Assembly: GCA_011037195.1 (NCBI GenBank)
Contig: JAAEAF010006799.1
Coordinates: 248,001-312,000, forward strand
From: Triatoma infestans
Taxonomy: Eukaryota > Arthropoda > Insecta > Hemiptera > Reduviidae
Length of the DNA stretch: 64,000 bases
Direction: 5' to 3'
The first letter of the stretch is position 1, and each line of letters opens with the position of its first letter. A program made the position numbers and the translations under genes. The notes beneath the pieces are model-generated. The model was not told the origin of the DNA. It was given only the letters and a program-made list of their open reading frames with translations, and made no database searches. This document shows positions 20,516 through 30,000 of the stretch, one piece after another.

Positions 20516-23040
20516 CAGCTAGAATTGAAGTTTTAACAAAATCGTTTGAGCTGTTTTTATGAAAATTATGGAAAACTCAGAAACCTGCTGCATGCAGTTA
20601 ACAGATTTTCTTCGAACTTACAATTTCTAGCAATGTACTTTATGTATAAAATATATAGGTTGTACAATTATACATCATCCTGAAGTATACTTTGGGAGAA
20701 AGCACTACTTTATCAAATAAATTTGATTCGTCTTAATATGTGTAAATAGTATGCAAAGTTCAAAGAAATTAAAAAGTTTGCAAATAAAAGTTATATAATA
20801 AGTAAGCGATAATAGGTTATTGTTAGGGAGGTTGATAATAAAGAGATTTCGAACAAGGCCTCTGCCATTCTGGCCAACGTAGTCCCACTTCTTCTAATAA
20901 TCATAAAAATTAAAGATAACTTTTTCAAAAAGAGATGAATAATTTTTTTAATGGAAAATACAATCGATAAACCTGTTGAGTTTTCCAAATGAATCAAGCC
21001 GTTGAAATTTCAATTTTTAATCAATGACTTGTTTTATGTTGAGGAAAATGAGAAATTAGATATTTGCCCTGATGGTACCATGTTGAAAAATCTGGTGGGC
21101 TGCACTACCGTAGCATATCAGAAGAGTTGAAGACTGCTCACTGGGAGATAGGAAGTTGTTCGCCTTGAATACAACTACAGTAACAATCTAGCGGAACAAT
21201 TGGCAACACTGGAAGCATTAAAATGGATTTGTATAAAACTGGACAAGATAACTTCACACAGTTGCCAAAGAAGATAATCGTTTATACCTGAAATTATCAT
21301 CTGCCATTAGTATAACATAACAACAAAAATTCAGTATAGTTGTGCACGTAATTTCATAACAAATTTTGTTTTGCTTGGATAAAAACACACGTTGGACAAG
21401 AAGGAAACGAAATGGCCGGCTTTTTAGTAAAACTAACTTCCCTTTCCCAAGATAAAAACATCCCTAAATCCTACACTATCACTCCTCGAAGCTACTTGAA
21501 AAGAACCCTGGAGCATAAAATCATTGTACAATGGTAACAACTTTGGACAGCTTCCATAAAGAATTGCAGACAAAGTAATTTTTCCTTCGGTAATAGCGTG
21601 CAAGCAGAGGCTGACTATCATTTCATCCACGCTAACACAGTGCCTTGTATTTCCGATCTATTAAGGCAAAAATAGAGTCTACCTTAAAACGTTCAACCAT
21701 CTGGACAGAATGATGCAATCTCTCTCTAAATCTGGGATCATATAATTTTTAATTATCGTATATAGGAGCGTGAAAGAGTCAACCTTATAAATGTACTTGC
21801 TTAGCAGAGGCTAATGTCTGGCCCACTGGTAAAAATGTATTATTGTGTACACAATATCCAAATCCAATTAAAGTAAACTAATAGACTTTTTATAAAATTG
21901 TTGCTTATTGTGATTAGTTACAAGTGGAAACTTTATATGTGCCAAGATTTCATAAATTGTTATTATAATGTTATTTCACTTTTTGGGGGGATCAACAGTT
22001 TTGGTCATTAGCGCCCATTATTATTATTTGCTATTTGTATATATAGTGATCTGTTTGAAATGGTATGGAATTTGCCAATGTGAACTGTGACGTATAGTTA
22101 AAAGAAAAGAAGCTCAGACTTTTAGCATTCCGTTTAGGTAATACCTAGGCATAAGACAAGAAGATTTTGGGCAAAATCCATCAACCGATTGTGCAACTTT
22201 GCTGATATGTTTTTCGAAAACAGCTCCAATAATTTCTTTAAATTGTGTATACTATCTACACGCATAAAATTACAGTCACTGTTATTTGAAATATTTTCCT
22301 AGAAAAATGTACTTCTCGAGCGTTCTCTGGGGGAACAGTAGCTTATACTTTCCTCTAAAGAACCATTTCAGTATATTACGTAGTTTTACCAGCTACATAA
22401 TTATTAATTCATTAGAAGCAATCATGGAATTTTAAATTAGAAAAAATAGGTTAACTGGAAGTGCCATTTTATAGAACTTGAGATGGGGGGGAGGGAATTT
22501 TCTGGAAAACAGTTGTAACATATCACTTTTATCTGGACAAATTGATTTTAAATAGATACTAGGATGTCTGTCAAGTTAGTTTAAATTTAAATTCACACAA
22601 GTAAAAATTGTGCACGTAAGGCCACTCAGATATGATGCCTTACCTCTAGTTTTTATGGACAACCACTCACAACAAAACGTTGTGACATTGCAATTTTAAA
22701 GAAAATTTAAAAGAGAAAGTTGTGGTATGTTTTCATAACAGATTTTTTTTTCTTTCTTAGCCATAAAAGGGACAAAACCGGTGTAAAATGAAGTTCTAAA
22801 ATCTAACATGATCGCAATACTTGCTCCTTACTAGGGGATTCAGTGAAAATTCACACAGATATTATGTACAAATCTACTTACATGATGAAATCTATCGGCT
22901 AATAGTTTGGCTAGTTTTTGATTCCACATACTATGACTGACGGATGGTATTGGCGATATTATTAAAATGTTTGCGGCTATACAATATTTTACAAATAATA
23001 AAACACATAATGGTTTTATTAAATAATTTGAATATAACAT
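10381..23040 (-). CDS. UGT: UGT-A: UDP-glycosyltransferase, complete, 6 exons, 517 aa
   Basis: Joined exons 22882-23040, 17088-17569, 12158-12350, 11719-11938, 11422-11641 and 10381-10660 give 1554 nt, open throughout, with GT/AG at every junction. UGTs transfer sugar from a UDP-sugar to small lipophilic acceptors on the luminal side of the ER (family knowledge). Seen: signal peptide about residues 1-22, candidate catalytic His36 (SVSHSMW), candidate catalytic Asp138 (FDLIILD), NQSDIL near 345, the UGT signature at about 352-387 ending in Asp386-Gln387 (sugar contacts), a C-terminal membrane helix about 476-505, and a lysine-rich tail. Length is normal for the family. Oddity: the usual His of the HGG core is Gln362 (ISQGG). 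Intron 2 holds a Gag-coding element, a LINE and a SINE. The closest relative in the window is UGT-B. The substrate is unknown. Confidence 0.92.
11164..11192. repeat. (ATT)n microsatellite
   Basis: Uninterrupted ATT repeats in UGT-A intron 5. The nearby caaatacaatttgttggacg sequence (11240-11335) has a homologue at 27428-27535 in UGT-B intron 5. Confidence 0.85.
11422..11641 (-). CDS. UGT: UGT-A exon 5 (UGT signature)
   Basis: Acceptor TATTTCAAG before 11641 and donor GTAAAA after 11422. It encodes the signature core HPNVKIFISQGGLLGTQEA and ends in DQHFNAQ and LLTDKR. Gln replaces the usual His before GG. Confidence 0.92.
11719..11938 (-). CDS. UGT: UGT-A exon 4
   Basis: Acceptor CTGTTTTAG before 11938 and donor GTAACT after 11719. 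It opens ELQTFLDNAKNGAIYFSFGS, the start of the UDP-sugar domain, and closes KWFNQSDIL. It is open throughout although it has no early Met. Confidence 0.9.
12158..12350 (-). CDS. UGT: UGT-A exon 3
   Basis: Acceptor CTTATTTCAG before 12350 and donor GTCAGT after 12158. It encodes the inter-domain region ending PSTIAIGGFHIDQPKPLEK, comparable to the family GGLHI motif. Confidence 0.9.
12392..12578 (-). other. Exon-like relic in UGT-A intron 2
   Basis: Bounded by an acceptor-like TTTCCTCAG and a donor-like GTGAGA and homologous to 29490-29695 in UGT-B, but 19 bases shorter, which breaks its frame. The surviving peptide has ERRYCQKLNYDPTLRRSN near its end. I do not recognise the protein. If spliced into the UGT message it gives TAG at the fifth codon. 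Confidence 0.5.
13998..14167 (+). repeat. Left terminal arm of Gag element
   Basis: Starts TG, contains GA-rich tracts, then ctgtatataagtcagtgaga (TATA box and possible transcription start) and ends near caaatattgaa. Its reverse complement is at the right end. Confidence 0.8.
14266..14793 (+). CDS. Retrotransposon Gag-like protein, 175 aa
   Basis: Open frame from ATG 14266 to TAG 14791. In-frame coding continues upstream to about 14185 without an ATG. The protein is polar and helical, with SFIDRLNNYNVLSGWSDADK, then KLTGPAKIYFDTF and a later NPNKSLEAFSDRIKHI segment. This order matches the retrotransposon gag capsid domain of Ty3-type elements. No zinc knuckle, protease, reverse transcriptase or integrase follows, so the element cannot move by itself. 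Confidence 0.75.
   Translation: MINNLSIFDSSHNSDISSFIDRLNNYNVLSGWSDADKLEILILKLTGPAKIYFDTFENQCANNNVSLTYQTAIENLSNRFKKEKTPIVLLQQITSLHQNPNKSLEAFSDRIKHISTSLLFRAQENPLLTLQNLVDKFTTDAVIKSLPSSIKAQVQIKLPKTLDEVMPQLLEIFKM
14804..14968 (-). repeat. Right terminal arm of Gag element (inverted)
   Basis: Reverse complement of the left arm over almost its full length, with scattered mismatches and small gaps. It ends CA, as retroviral-type integrase substrates do. Confidence 0.8.
15686..16437 (+). mobile_element. 5'-truncated LINE, reverse transcriptase C-terminus, with 14-bp target duplication
   Basis: Encodes landmarks of the LINE region after the RT catalytic core: INEAKTKYMVTS near 15750, FIYLGIEINCENKMS, YKSLIRPVVCYGAEAWTL near 16010, and RVFERRILRRIFGPV. 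One stop (TAG near 15961) and later frameshifts interrupt it. It ends in a (TAAG)n tail. The direct repeat tagaatatattgga flanks it (15672-15685 and 16438-16451). It lies in UGT-A intron 2 and has no counterpart in UGT-B. Confidence 0.88.
16550..16785 (+). mobile_element. tRNA-derived SINE, family 2
   Basis: Head with A box (taagctaagtggttagcg) and degenerate B box (aggttcgtgtccagc), then the body motif cttcctaggagcctctacag and an A-rich 3' end. The same family occurs at 23990, 48212 and 49655. Confidence 0.8.
16845..17035 (-). mobile_element. SINE family 2-related body, minus strand
   Basis: The reverse complement shows ctaggagcctgtatagct, gatggccgacggtgtacg and gaaggcttccggggccagtg, matching the family 2 body. 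A copy lies at the matching place in UGT-B intron 2 (31300-31480), so this insertion predates the A/B duplication. Confidence 0.65.
17088..17569 (-). CDS. UGT: UGT-A exon 2 (acceptor-binding N-domain)
   Basis: Acceptor TTGTTGCAG before VTVLDVGSS and donor GTAAGT after 17088. It holds FDLIILDIVCCES with candidate catalytic Asp138 and the insect UGT motif FAGNYDNPAYVPY. It leaves phase 2. Confidence 0.92.
18060..18960. repeat. Tandem array of a 290-300 bp repeat, about three units
   Basis: The motif cacttccggtt recurs near 18280, 18582 and 18874. Each unit also has gaattttcccagagaaatg and gaaaatcgtcggagc. This family is scattered through the window in both orientations and forms much of the intron sequence. 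No coding potential is seen. Confidence 0.8.
18990..19045. repeat. (CA)n-rich microsatellite
   Basis: CA repeats followed by agaccatttgctaaaa. The same (CA)n plus catttgctaaaa module appears near 40682 and 52690, so it belongs to the dispersed repeat rather than arising separately. Confidence 0.85.
19290..20045 (+). mobile_element. LINE 3' coding remnant
   Basis: Plus-strand fragments in changing frames: FIKKLFRLPKNTPSYMIYLE near 19350, then CSLCNLREDEGVYHFLGRYR near 19840. The first matches the LPKNTPNY-type motif and the second the CxxC...H cysteine cluster downstream of RT in LINEs. Frames are broken. It lies in UGT-A intron 1. Confidence 0.7.
20484..20515. repeat. (AT)n(GT)n microsatellite
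   Basis: Compound AT then GT dinucleotide run inside a copy of the dispersed repeat in UGT-A intron 1. Confidence 0.85.
21030..21430 (+). mobile_element. LINE RNase H domain remnant
   Basis: Plus-strand fragments read PDGTMLKNLVGCTTVAYQ, then EYNYSNNLAEQLATLEALKW near 21170, and KHTLDKKETKWPAF near 21390. The spacing matches RNase H (DGS, AE..A...AL, and AHVG..GNE..AD). It is interrupted by stops. It may belong with the LINE remnant at 19290-20045, which is separated from it by other repeats. Confidence 0.6.
22882..23040 (-). CDS. UGT: UGT-A exon 1 (signal peptide)
   Basis: ATG at 23040, 53 codons, then donor GTAAGT. It encodes a hydrophobic signal sequence (LCVLLFVKYCIA) and the conserved SVSHSMWNQKLAKLLADR segment with the candidate catalytic His. 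Confidence 0.88.
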
Positions 23041-23989
23041 TATTATTACTATTATTATTTGTTTTAAAACTGATTAATAAGTTAATAGAGATGCACTCAT
23101 GTTGCGTAAACACTAACAGTATCAGTAATCACAATCAGTATAACTAAAAATACTAACTATATTACTAACAATATTAACGATATGTAACAAATGTATCCCA
23201 ATAGTAACTGTATAACTGACTCATCAGATTGCAGTTTTAAACAAAAAATGAGCTATGTTTTCCTCATTGCATAAGCTGGGAATCACTTCTTCTTCTTTTT
23301 CTGTTAAGTACACAACAAAATAAGATGTTGAGACAAATATTATATAATTTTTATTATCTAAATATTAGCTAACAGATTCTTCATTGATTTATTTTCATTT
23401 ACCTTTACATATTTACAACTCCTTTGCCTTATCAATCAATTTATCATTAAAAGCAAGATATTGCAAAATAAACAACGGTAAATAGTTTCTCTAATTTATT
23501 GTTTTGTGGGGAGTGGCAGTTGGAATCAACATGGAGACCAACTATATACTTAATACTTTTACACTCAATATCTCTGATGTAAAACGCATGTTGTGTTTTC
23601 TTAGAAACTACCAAAATGTGGAAATAAGGCTCAAACGGAAGTAACAGCAATCTCTCTAAGCCCCCTTTTTTTTTTATGAAGCTGAAGTCTAGGGGTTTTA
23701 TTTATTTTGAAATAATTGAAAAAGCTAACATAATTTTTATAAAAGACTATTCAAGTTAAATCCCTTATTGGCTTAGAATAGAATTTAGTGTTGAACCCTC
23801 GAGCTGCAAAATCCTTAAGCTAAAAAGTACTAAATTGGATTATAAAAATATTTGATAAGAACAATAGTTTCAAGAGTTCATGAAGCTTGCTATCTTAAAT
23901 TAAAATTAATACGCAATTTATTCAAATCGGCCTACGCAGAAATACAATAGATTTACGCAAGTATATAATTTATTCAATAAAATAAATTA
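23041..23989. other. UGT-A upstream region
   Basis: Likely holds the UGT-A promoter, but no TATA box or initiator stands out. The first 250 bases resemble the region upstream of UGT-B exon 1 (41029-41190). Confidence 0.4.
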
Positions 23990-24225
23990 ATGAAAGAGCT
24001 TAGCTCAGTGGTTAGCGTCCTGGGCTCTTACGCGGAGGTCTCGGGTTCGAGTCCAACTGTGCTGCTTTTAGATTTTATCTTCCTAGGAGCCTTTACAGCT
24101 CAATGTCCGTTAGAGGACAGTGTTGACTGTAACGAGAGAATACTGTCTGGAGGCCGGCAGTGCACTTAGAAGGCTCCGGGCACGAAATGGGACTACATCG
24201 TTACATCCCCTAAAAAGAAAAAAAA
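23990..24225 (+). mobile_element. tRNA-derived SINE, family 2
   Basis: A box tagctcagtggttagcg and perfect B box ggttcgagtcc, then cttcctaggagcctttacag and an A-rich end. It is the best preserved promoter head of this family here. It lies between UGT-A and the Helitron remnant. Confidence 0.85.
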
Positions 24226-25370
24226 GACCTGTAAATAGAAATTAGAGGCAATCAGCAGACTTACAATCTACGTAATAAAGATAATTTATGCGTATCTTAT
24301 AAGTGACTAGTGATGTCTGACATTAATTCCAGTGTATACATAATACTTAGTGTAAAGTACATTTGTACTATTGTTATTGCGGTCAGTTGTTATTTTGTTG
24401 ATTGCCTAGCCTTTCATAATCCTCTAATATTAAACACCATCTGGTCTTAACGTGCCCTTAATATTCCGTTTAAATTTGTAAAGATTAAACTTAAACGATC
24501 CAGTAATTATCATTTTAAGCTAACCTATAAAAACCTCTCTACCTGATCAATCCTAAGCTAAACTTACCATGTATAGTTGTAACACCGTGGAGGATCTCTA
24601 TCATCTGCTTGTTATATACCCTTTGTATTCTCATTTATATACCATACATTAACTCTATATCCCCTAATGAACTGCCTGCTAGCTTGTTTATCAACGAGGA
24701 GGCCTAGATTGGACAATACCATTACAAAGTTAAACGGAATATTAAGATCAATATAGGGGTGATGGTGTTTAGGATTAATATCATTTTGGCTAATTCAGTA
24801 TATAAGGGATTGTATCTACTTTCAAATAGTAATTCTGTATGTTTCAATTTTAAATAATCTTTATATACTTGTAAGAAGTTGAGCAACATTTCTTAATTTA
24901 AATATGTTGGTCTCTAATAATATTGAACCATAATTTATTTTGTTGATTAATTTATATACTTCGGTAAATCTATTATATTTATGCGAAGGACTGTTTGAAT
25001 GTAATAATTTTAATTTAAATCATGTTTTTAGGAACTCTACAATTGCTCATATCAAGAATTTTTGCTGTCCAGTTTAGTATTAGTCTAAGATTTTACCACA
25101 CTATTTATTGCATTAAAATTAGATCTTTTGCTTCATTTAAATCACCCTAAAACATAGAGTTTATCAATTATATTGAGGTACATCTCATTGTTTTTACTAA
25201 TTATTTTCTGCTTCCTACTTTTTTCTTACTTTATTTCCATCCAGTTTTTAAGTATTTTTACTTTTTATACAATTACTAAGAATAATTAATATCCACTCAT
25301 TTTTTTTTTCCTAAAAGCAAATAATACATTCTATTCAATTTAAGTCAAAGTACTTTCATAGAAAAGAATG
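24226..25370. other. Intergenic AT-rich stretch, nothing recognised
   Basis: I see no coding frame, RNA gene or clear repeat boundary between the SINE and the UGT exon 6 relic. Confidence 0.4.
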
Positions 25371-25374
25371 GTAT

Positions 25375-25520
25375 GTTCAACTAATTTTTTTTTACCTTTG
25401 AAAATTTTGGAAATTTTAAATACAATTTTCATTTAACTAAAACACCATAATAAAAGTCCCGTAATGATAATAATAAAAAATCCAATAACATCTAACAATA
25501 GTATCTTATAAATGTACATA
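25375..25520 (-). pseudogene. Orphan UGT exon 6 relic
   Basis: Minus-strand copy of the last part of UGT-A/B exon 6. It reads IYKILLLDVIGFFIIIITG, then an in-frame TAA inside the membrane helix. Its upper end stops just where a Helitron-like segment begins (about 25527), so the rest of the exon is missing. It is the remnant of a further UGT copy between A and B. Confidence 0.82.
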
Positions 25521-25534
25521 CTTTAATATATATA

Positions 25535-26690
25535 ATATAACTAGCTAAACCCGGCCACGCTTCGCTGTGGCTCAGTCTGATTTTAATTATTAGGGAAGTA
25601 AATAGAAGAATTATAGTTAACATAGATTCAGCGAAAAAACAAATCATTCAATTTAATACCTTACTTTGCGTTGATGTGAACTGAAAGGAAAGAAAGAAAA
25701 AATATTTTTAATTGAAAGTCTTTTTTTATTGTAAAGCTAGTGAATGGACTACATTTTTTGTTTGTCCGTTTTCTCCATAAACATAAAGATCAGATGGTTT
25801 ACCGTCTCTGGAGCATGCGACAAATAATTGCCATGAGAGAAGCATTCGGTTTCTTAATTCAAACCGCACACTTACAAAGATTGTCCTTGTGCTTTATTAA
25901 TAGTCATAGCGAACGTAAGGCTTATTGGAAATCGAAGTCGTTTAAATTCGAATGCCATATCTGTCGGTATGAGTGGTATTGTGGAAATAGTATGTTTACA
26001 CCTTTATGAGGTTCAATGAGAATTGTTGCTTCAATTAGATTATTCATCAATTATTATACTGTCGTGTACCATTGCATAACTTTGGCTGATTGATGTTTCG
26101 GAGTAACATAATTGGCACTCCAATTTTCAAATTTAGAATGTGTGGGGGTAATCCGAGAACATCGAGTGAATTAAGAAATTCTGTTGGACAACTTCACTTT
26201 GGACCATCACGGAGTGTAAATGGATTTGTACGTCACTGTTTCACCTGCGATTCTGTTAGAATGATGTTGTTCATATCGAGTACGTCGATATTTTTAGCCG
26301 GGAGAATGGCTCTTCCGGTTAACCATGCGTGATTTTGATAATTTGTTTCGATGCTTTGGAATACCTTGTCTACTAATACTGCGCGAGACTGGTGTGAGGT
26401 ACTTCGATACTGGCGGCGGTGAGAGGTACTTATAAGTAGTTGAGAAAGAGATTCAAAGAGCGCGCCACCGCCGCAACGTGTCTGAACTATCTATTTCTGA
26501 CAACCTCGCGAAACGCTCGGAATTTCTCGTTTCCGTGAGAATTTCGGAGTAAAAAGATTATATATAAACACTCTTATATAGAAATGCAACGTTGGGTAAA
26601 AATTTCAAGTCAATTCATCGACTACTTTTCGAGTTTTGCGGTCACAAACATACGGATGCTGAATTTTTATATGTATAGATAGCATATAAT
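25535..26690 (-). mobile_element. Helitron-like remnant with Pif1-type helicase C-terminus
   Basis: Minus-strand fragments read [20 protein letters not shown] near 26140, [11 protein letters not shown], then INLIEATILIEPHKG and a degenerate FKRL..P..LTFAMTINKAQGQSL near 25900. These are hallmarks of the last helicase motifs (V-VI) of Helitron Rep-helicase proteins. Stops and frameshifts abound. The boundary sequence ctagctaaacccggccacgc near 25550 is outside the helicase region. Exact ends are uncertain. Confidence 0.72.
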
Positions 26691-26708
26691 ATATTAAATT
26701 AACAAGTA

Positions 26709-26714
26709 TTTATT
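26709..26714 (-). terminator. UGT-B polyadenylation signal AATAAA
   Basis: AATAAA about 20 nt after the UGT-B stop codon, at the same relative place as in UGT-A. Confidence 0.6.
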
Positions 26715-26733
26715 AGTAAAAAAAAAGGTATGT

Positions 26734-27013
26734 TCAATTAATTTTTTCTTTTCCTTTGAAAATTTTGACAAGTTTAAATACAATTTTCATTAAACTAAAA
26801 CACAATAATAAAACACCCATAATGATAATAATAAAAAATCCAATTATATCTAACAATAGTATCTTATAAATGGGCATATTCTGTGTGGGTGAACGAAGTA
26901 GATCTGTCCGAGGATGTCTGAGTACATATTCTATCCAAAAGATGGCCAAATCTTTAGGTGGTACAGGATTGTCACGAAAAGTAGCAGATCTTTCTTTCAT
27001 CCTTATTTGATAG
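26734..27013 (-). CDS. UGT: UGT-B exon 6 (membrane anchor)
   Basis: Acceptor ATTATTCCAG and stop TGA at 26734-26736. It encodes PPKDLAIFWIEYVLRHPR, the membrane helix and a basic tail. Confidence 0.92.
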
Positions 27014-30000
27014 CTGGAATAATATTTGTATTTTCATATATTGCTAGTGTAAACATATTGAAAGTATCTATACAAAAATAAAATATTAATAAAATACAAA
27101 AATTAGCTACTGAAACCAAGAACTACTGAAGCGAAATATTTATAATGTGGGCGTTGAGCTGTGTCTCTCAATTAGAAACTATACTTATAATCAACTGTTT
27201 TATTGTAGTGATTTGTGTTGTTCCGAGCAAGAGGAAACGAAGGCAGACCAAAACGTATTAATTCAGTATAGAGATTGGTATTTTGCCACGAATCTTAATT
27301 TTCCAGGTGGACTTCATCTTTTGTTTTTTTCCTTTTTTTTTTTATAGATCAGATACCGGAAGTCAATGCGCGCTCATTATTATAATTAAGCCATCATCAT
27401 CTATAGAAACCCCAACGCATTCAATATCTAATAAGCACATACAATTAGTTGGACGTAATCAGACTGGTAAGAACCTAGCCAAATCAGAACCTAGACTTGG
27501 AAGTCCCGCGAAATGAACACTACTAGTCTGGGCAAGGCTTTTTGGAGAAAACCTCTCAGGACCTTTGCAAACATATTGATCACTGATTTTCCCAATAATA
27601 ATATAAATTGGGTGAGGATCCGTCAAGAAAGAAAGAAACCTTCAACTATGCCAAGGTTTCGATAGAGTTCCTGTCTTTATGAAGGCTTTAATCTAAAAAA
27701 CAGTACATGGAGGAACCACAATGCTTTAATAATATTGTAGAATGCAGAATAATAATAATAAAAATAAATAAATAATTAAATAATAATGAACATACATATA
27801 GATCGTCGTGAAGATGTGGAGAAAGAAATTTTAAACATACATGTTTGATATATCGCAGAAACATAAAAAAAAAAAAAATTAAAAGTTACTAGGTTGTGGT
27901 CTTAAATCATGTACAGAAATGAAAGTTGGGTTGAACAGGCAAAGAAGTGAAATGGAAATTTGTGGATATTTTTTTGGAGGGTGGGATAGGTGAAAGGGAA
28001 TTCTAGAAGGTCAAATTTTGAAAAAACCGTTATACAGCATGGCCAAATTGTTGGTATCATTACGAAAATTAACAGAAATTTTTTTTTTTTTTTATGTATA
28101 TCGTTTCTAATATATTTCTTTTTATTTTGTTAGTTTCTTTTGCTAGTACTTGTGTTCTAGAAAAATCAAATTTATGATTTTTTCCCCTAAAATGTTTCGT
28201 CATTGCAATAATGTTGTTTTTGTCATTTTTATGTCTGCAATCGTATTCAAGTTGATACATTTTGTTTTTTAGGTATTGTGAAGTTTGAATGACATAAACA
28301 GTTGGACGTTTTGTATAGTCTATCTAGTAAACGAGGTCTGATTGCAATTTGTTGGGAGTAGGGTTTTTAAGATTGATATATAACTTGTTAATAGTGTTAG
28401 TGCATTTGTGGGCTAAAGTGATATTAAGCGTCTGAAAATTGGTCAACAGAAATATAAGGAGAAAAGGATAAGTTGTTATCGTAATAATATACATTTAATA
28501 ACAATTAAGAATTTTACCTTTCATCAGTTAACAATTTATTTAGTGAATTTCTGAGTATATTAACAGTCAGTTCAGCATATGTTAATCGAATGGCTAATCC
28601 CAATTTTTCTAAAATTTCAGCGTTGAAATGTTGATCAATTATGAATGGCATAACTAGTATTGGTACAGCATGGTAGATAGCTTCTTGGATGCCCAGTATG
28701 CCTCCGTGAGATATAAAAATTTTCACGTTTGGATGCGCTTGAAATAAAGATTTTAGTGATAATGTTACAGTTGTTGGTAGAGTTTTTCAAAAAGAAAATA
28801 TCCTCTAAAGTTACCTAAAATATCACTCTGATTAAACCATTTCCCAAAGTGAACATTTGTTGGTAAATCAGTAACTTGTTTTTCACATTTCCAAATTACG
28901 TTCATTTTGATTTCTTTAAATACTTGTAGGAAAATATTAAATTTCTCTTCTGAGATAGATTCATATTTTAAATTTGATCCAAAACTGAAATAAATTGCTC
29001 CATTTTTGGCATTGTCTAGAAATGTTTGCAGTTCCTAAAACAGAGGAAATAGAAATGAATAAATAGTTATTCTACCTTAAAGTGCTCAATGCTTCTAAAC
29101 AAAGGTATAATATAATGTAAGAGAATGAATGCGAGACTAACATGCTGTGAAACCGAAACCTTTTTAAGAAAGGTTAGATACTTAGGTACTTAAGATTAAA
29201 AAGAGAATATGGTTTATAGTCGCACACAAAACCAAGATTACATATATATACTGACCTTCTGAAGAGGTTTTGGCGGATCAATATGAAATCCACCAATAGC
29301 TATTGTGCTTGGTAAAAATGGTTTTACACCATCAATTGCTGGATGATAATTTAGCAATGTAATCACAGCTTTTCTAGCAACGTCTCTTACATCTTGAATA
29401 TTGCTTGCGAAAAATTGCCTGGCCATTTCATTTTGACCATTTATCTGCCTGAAATAAGTTTATAATTATAGTAATGTACTCCTTCTCACTGCCCCAACTA
29501 GATCATTGTTCGATCTTCGCAGTGTAGGATCATAGTTCAATTTTTGGGAATACCGACGTTCCGCTGATATTGCAAGAACCAGTTCAGGATTCTTTTGTTC
29601 ATCATATATAAGTTTAGCTTGTGAATTTTCGACAACTTTCGCGACAGAGTGGATACCATGACTCTGTATGATATTTATCCTATCCGCACTGCCAGCTGAA
29701 GAAATGTCTACATTTCTTAGATTTACAAATCGTTTGTGGATCAATTCTTTAGAGTTGTATGGTTATAGCTAATTGAGTGGTGTTAATGAAAAGTCCGAAG
29801 GATCATTTCTGAGACGATTTTCTCTGAAGACGTGTTTGATGAACAAAGCATCTCAAAAACGAAAAGTCGCAGTAATCTCAAACTTGGGATTTCGGTTTGA
29901 TCTCACTTCCGCATATGACATGAAATATTCGAGCAAAATCCATCAACCGGAAGTGTAACTTTATAGAATGGTTTCTTTCAGGTTTTCGTGATTTTTCTCG

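Noticed and set aside
23995..24065. tRNA gene
   Set aside because: Same SINE family head with good boxes but no full cloverleaf, followed by the SINE body.
25740..26332. Two plus-strand ORFs
   Set aside because: They are antisense shadows of the Helitron helicase remnant, whose motifs read on the minus strand.
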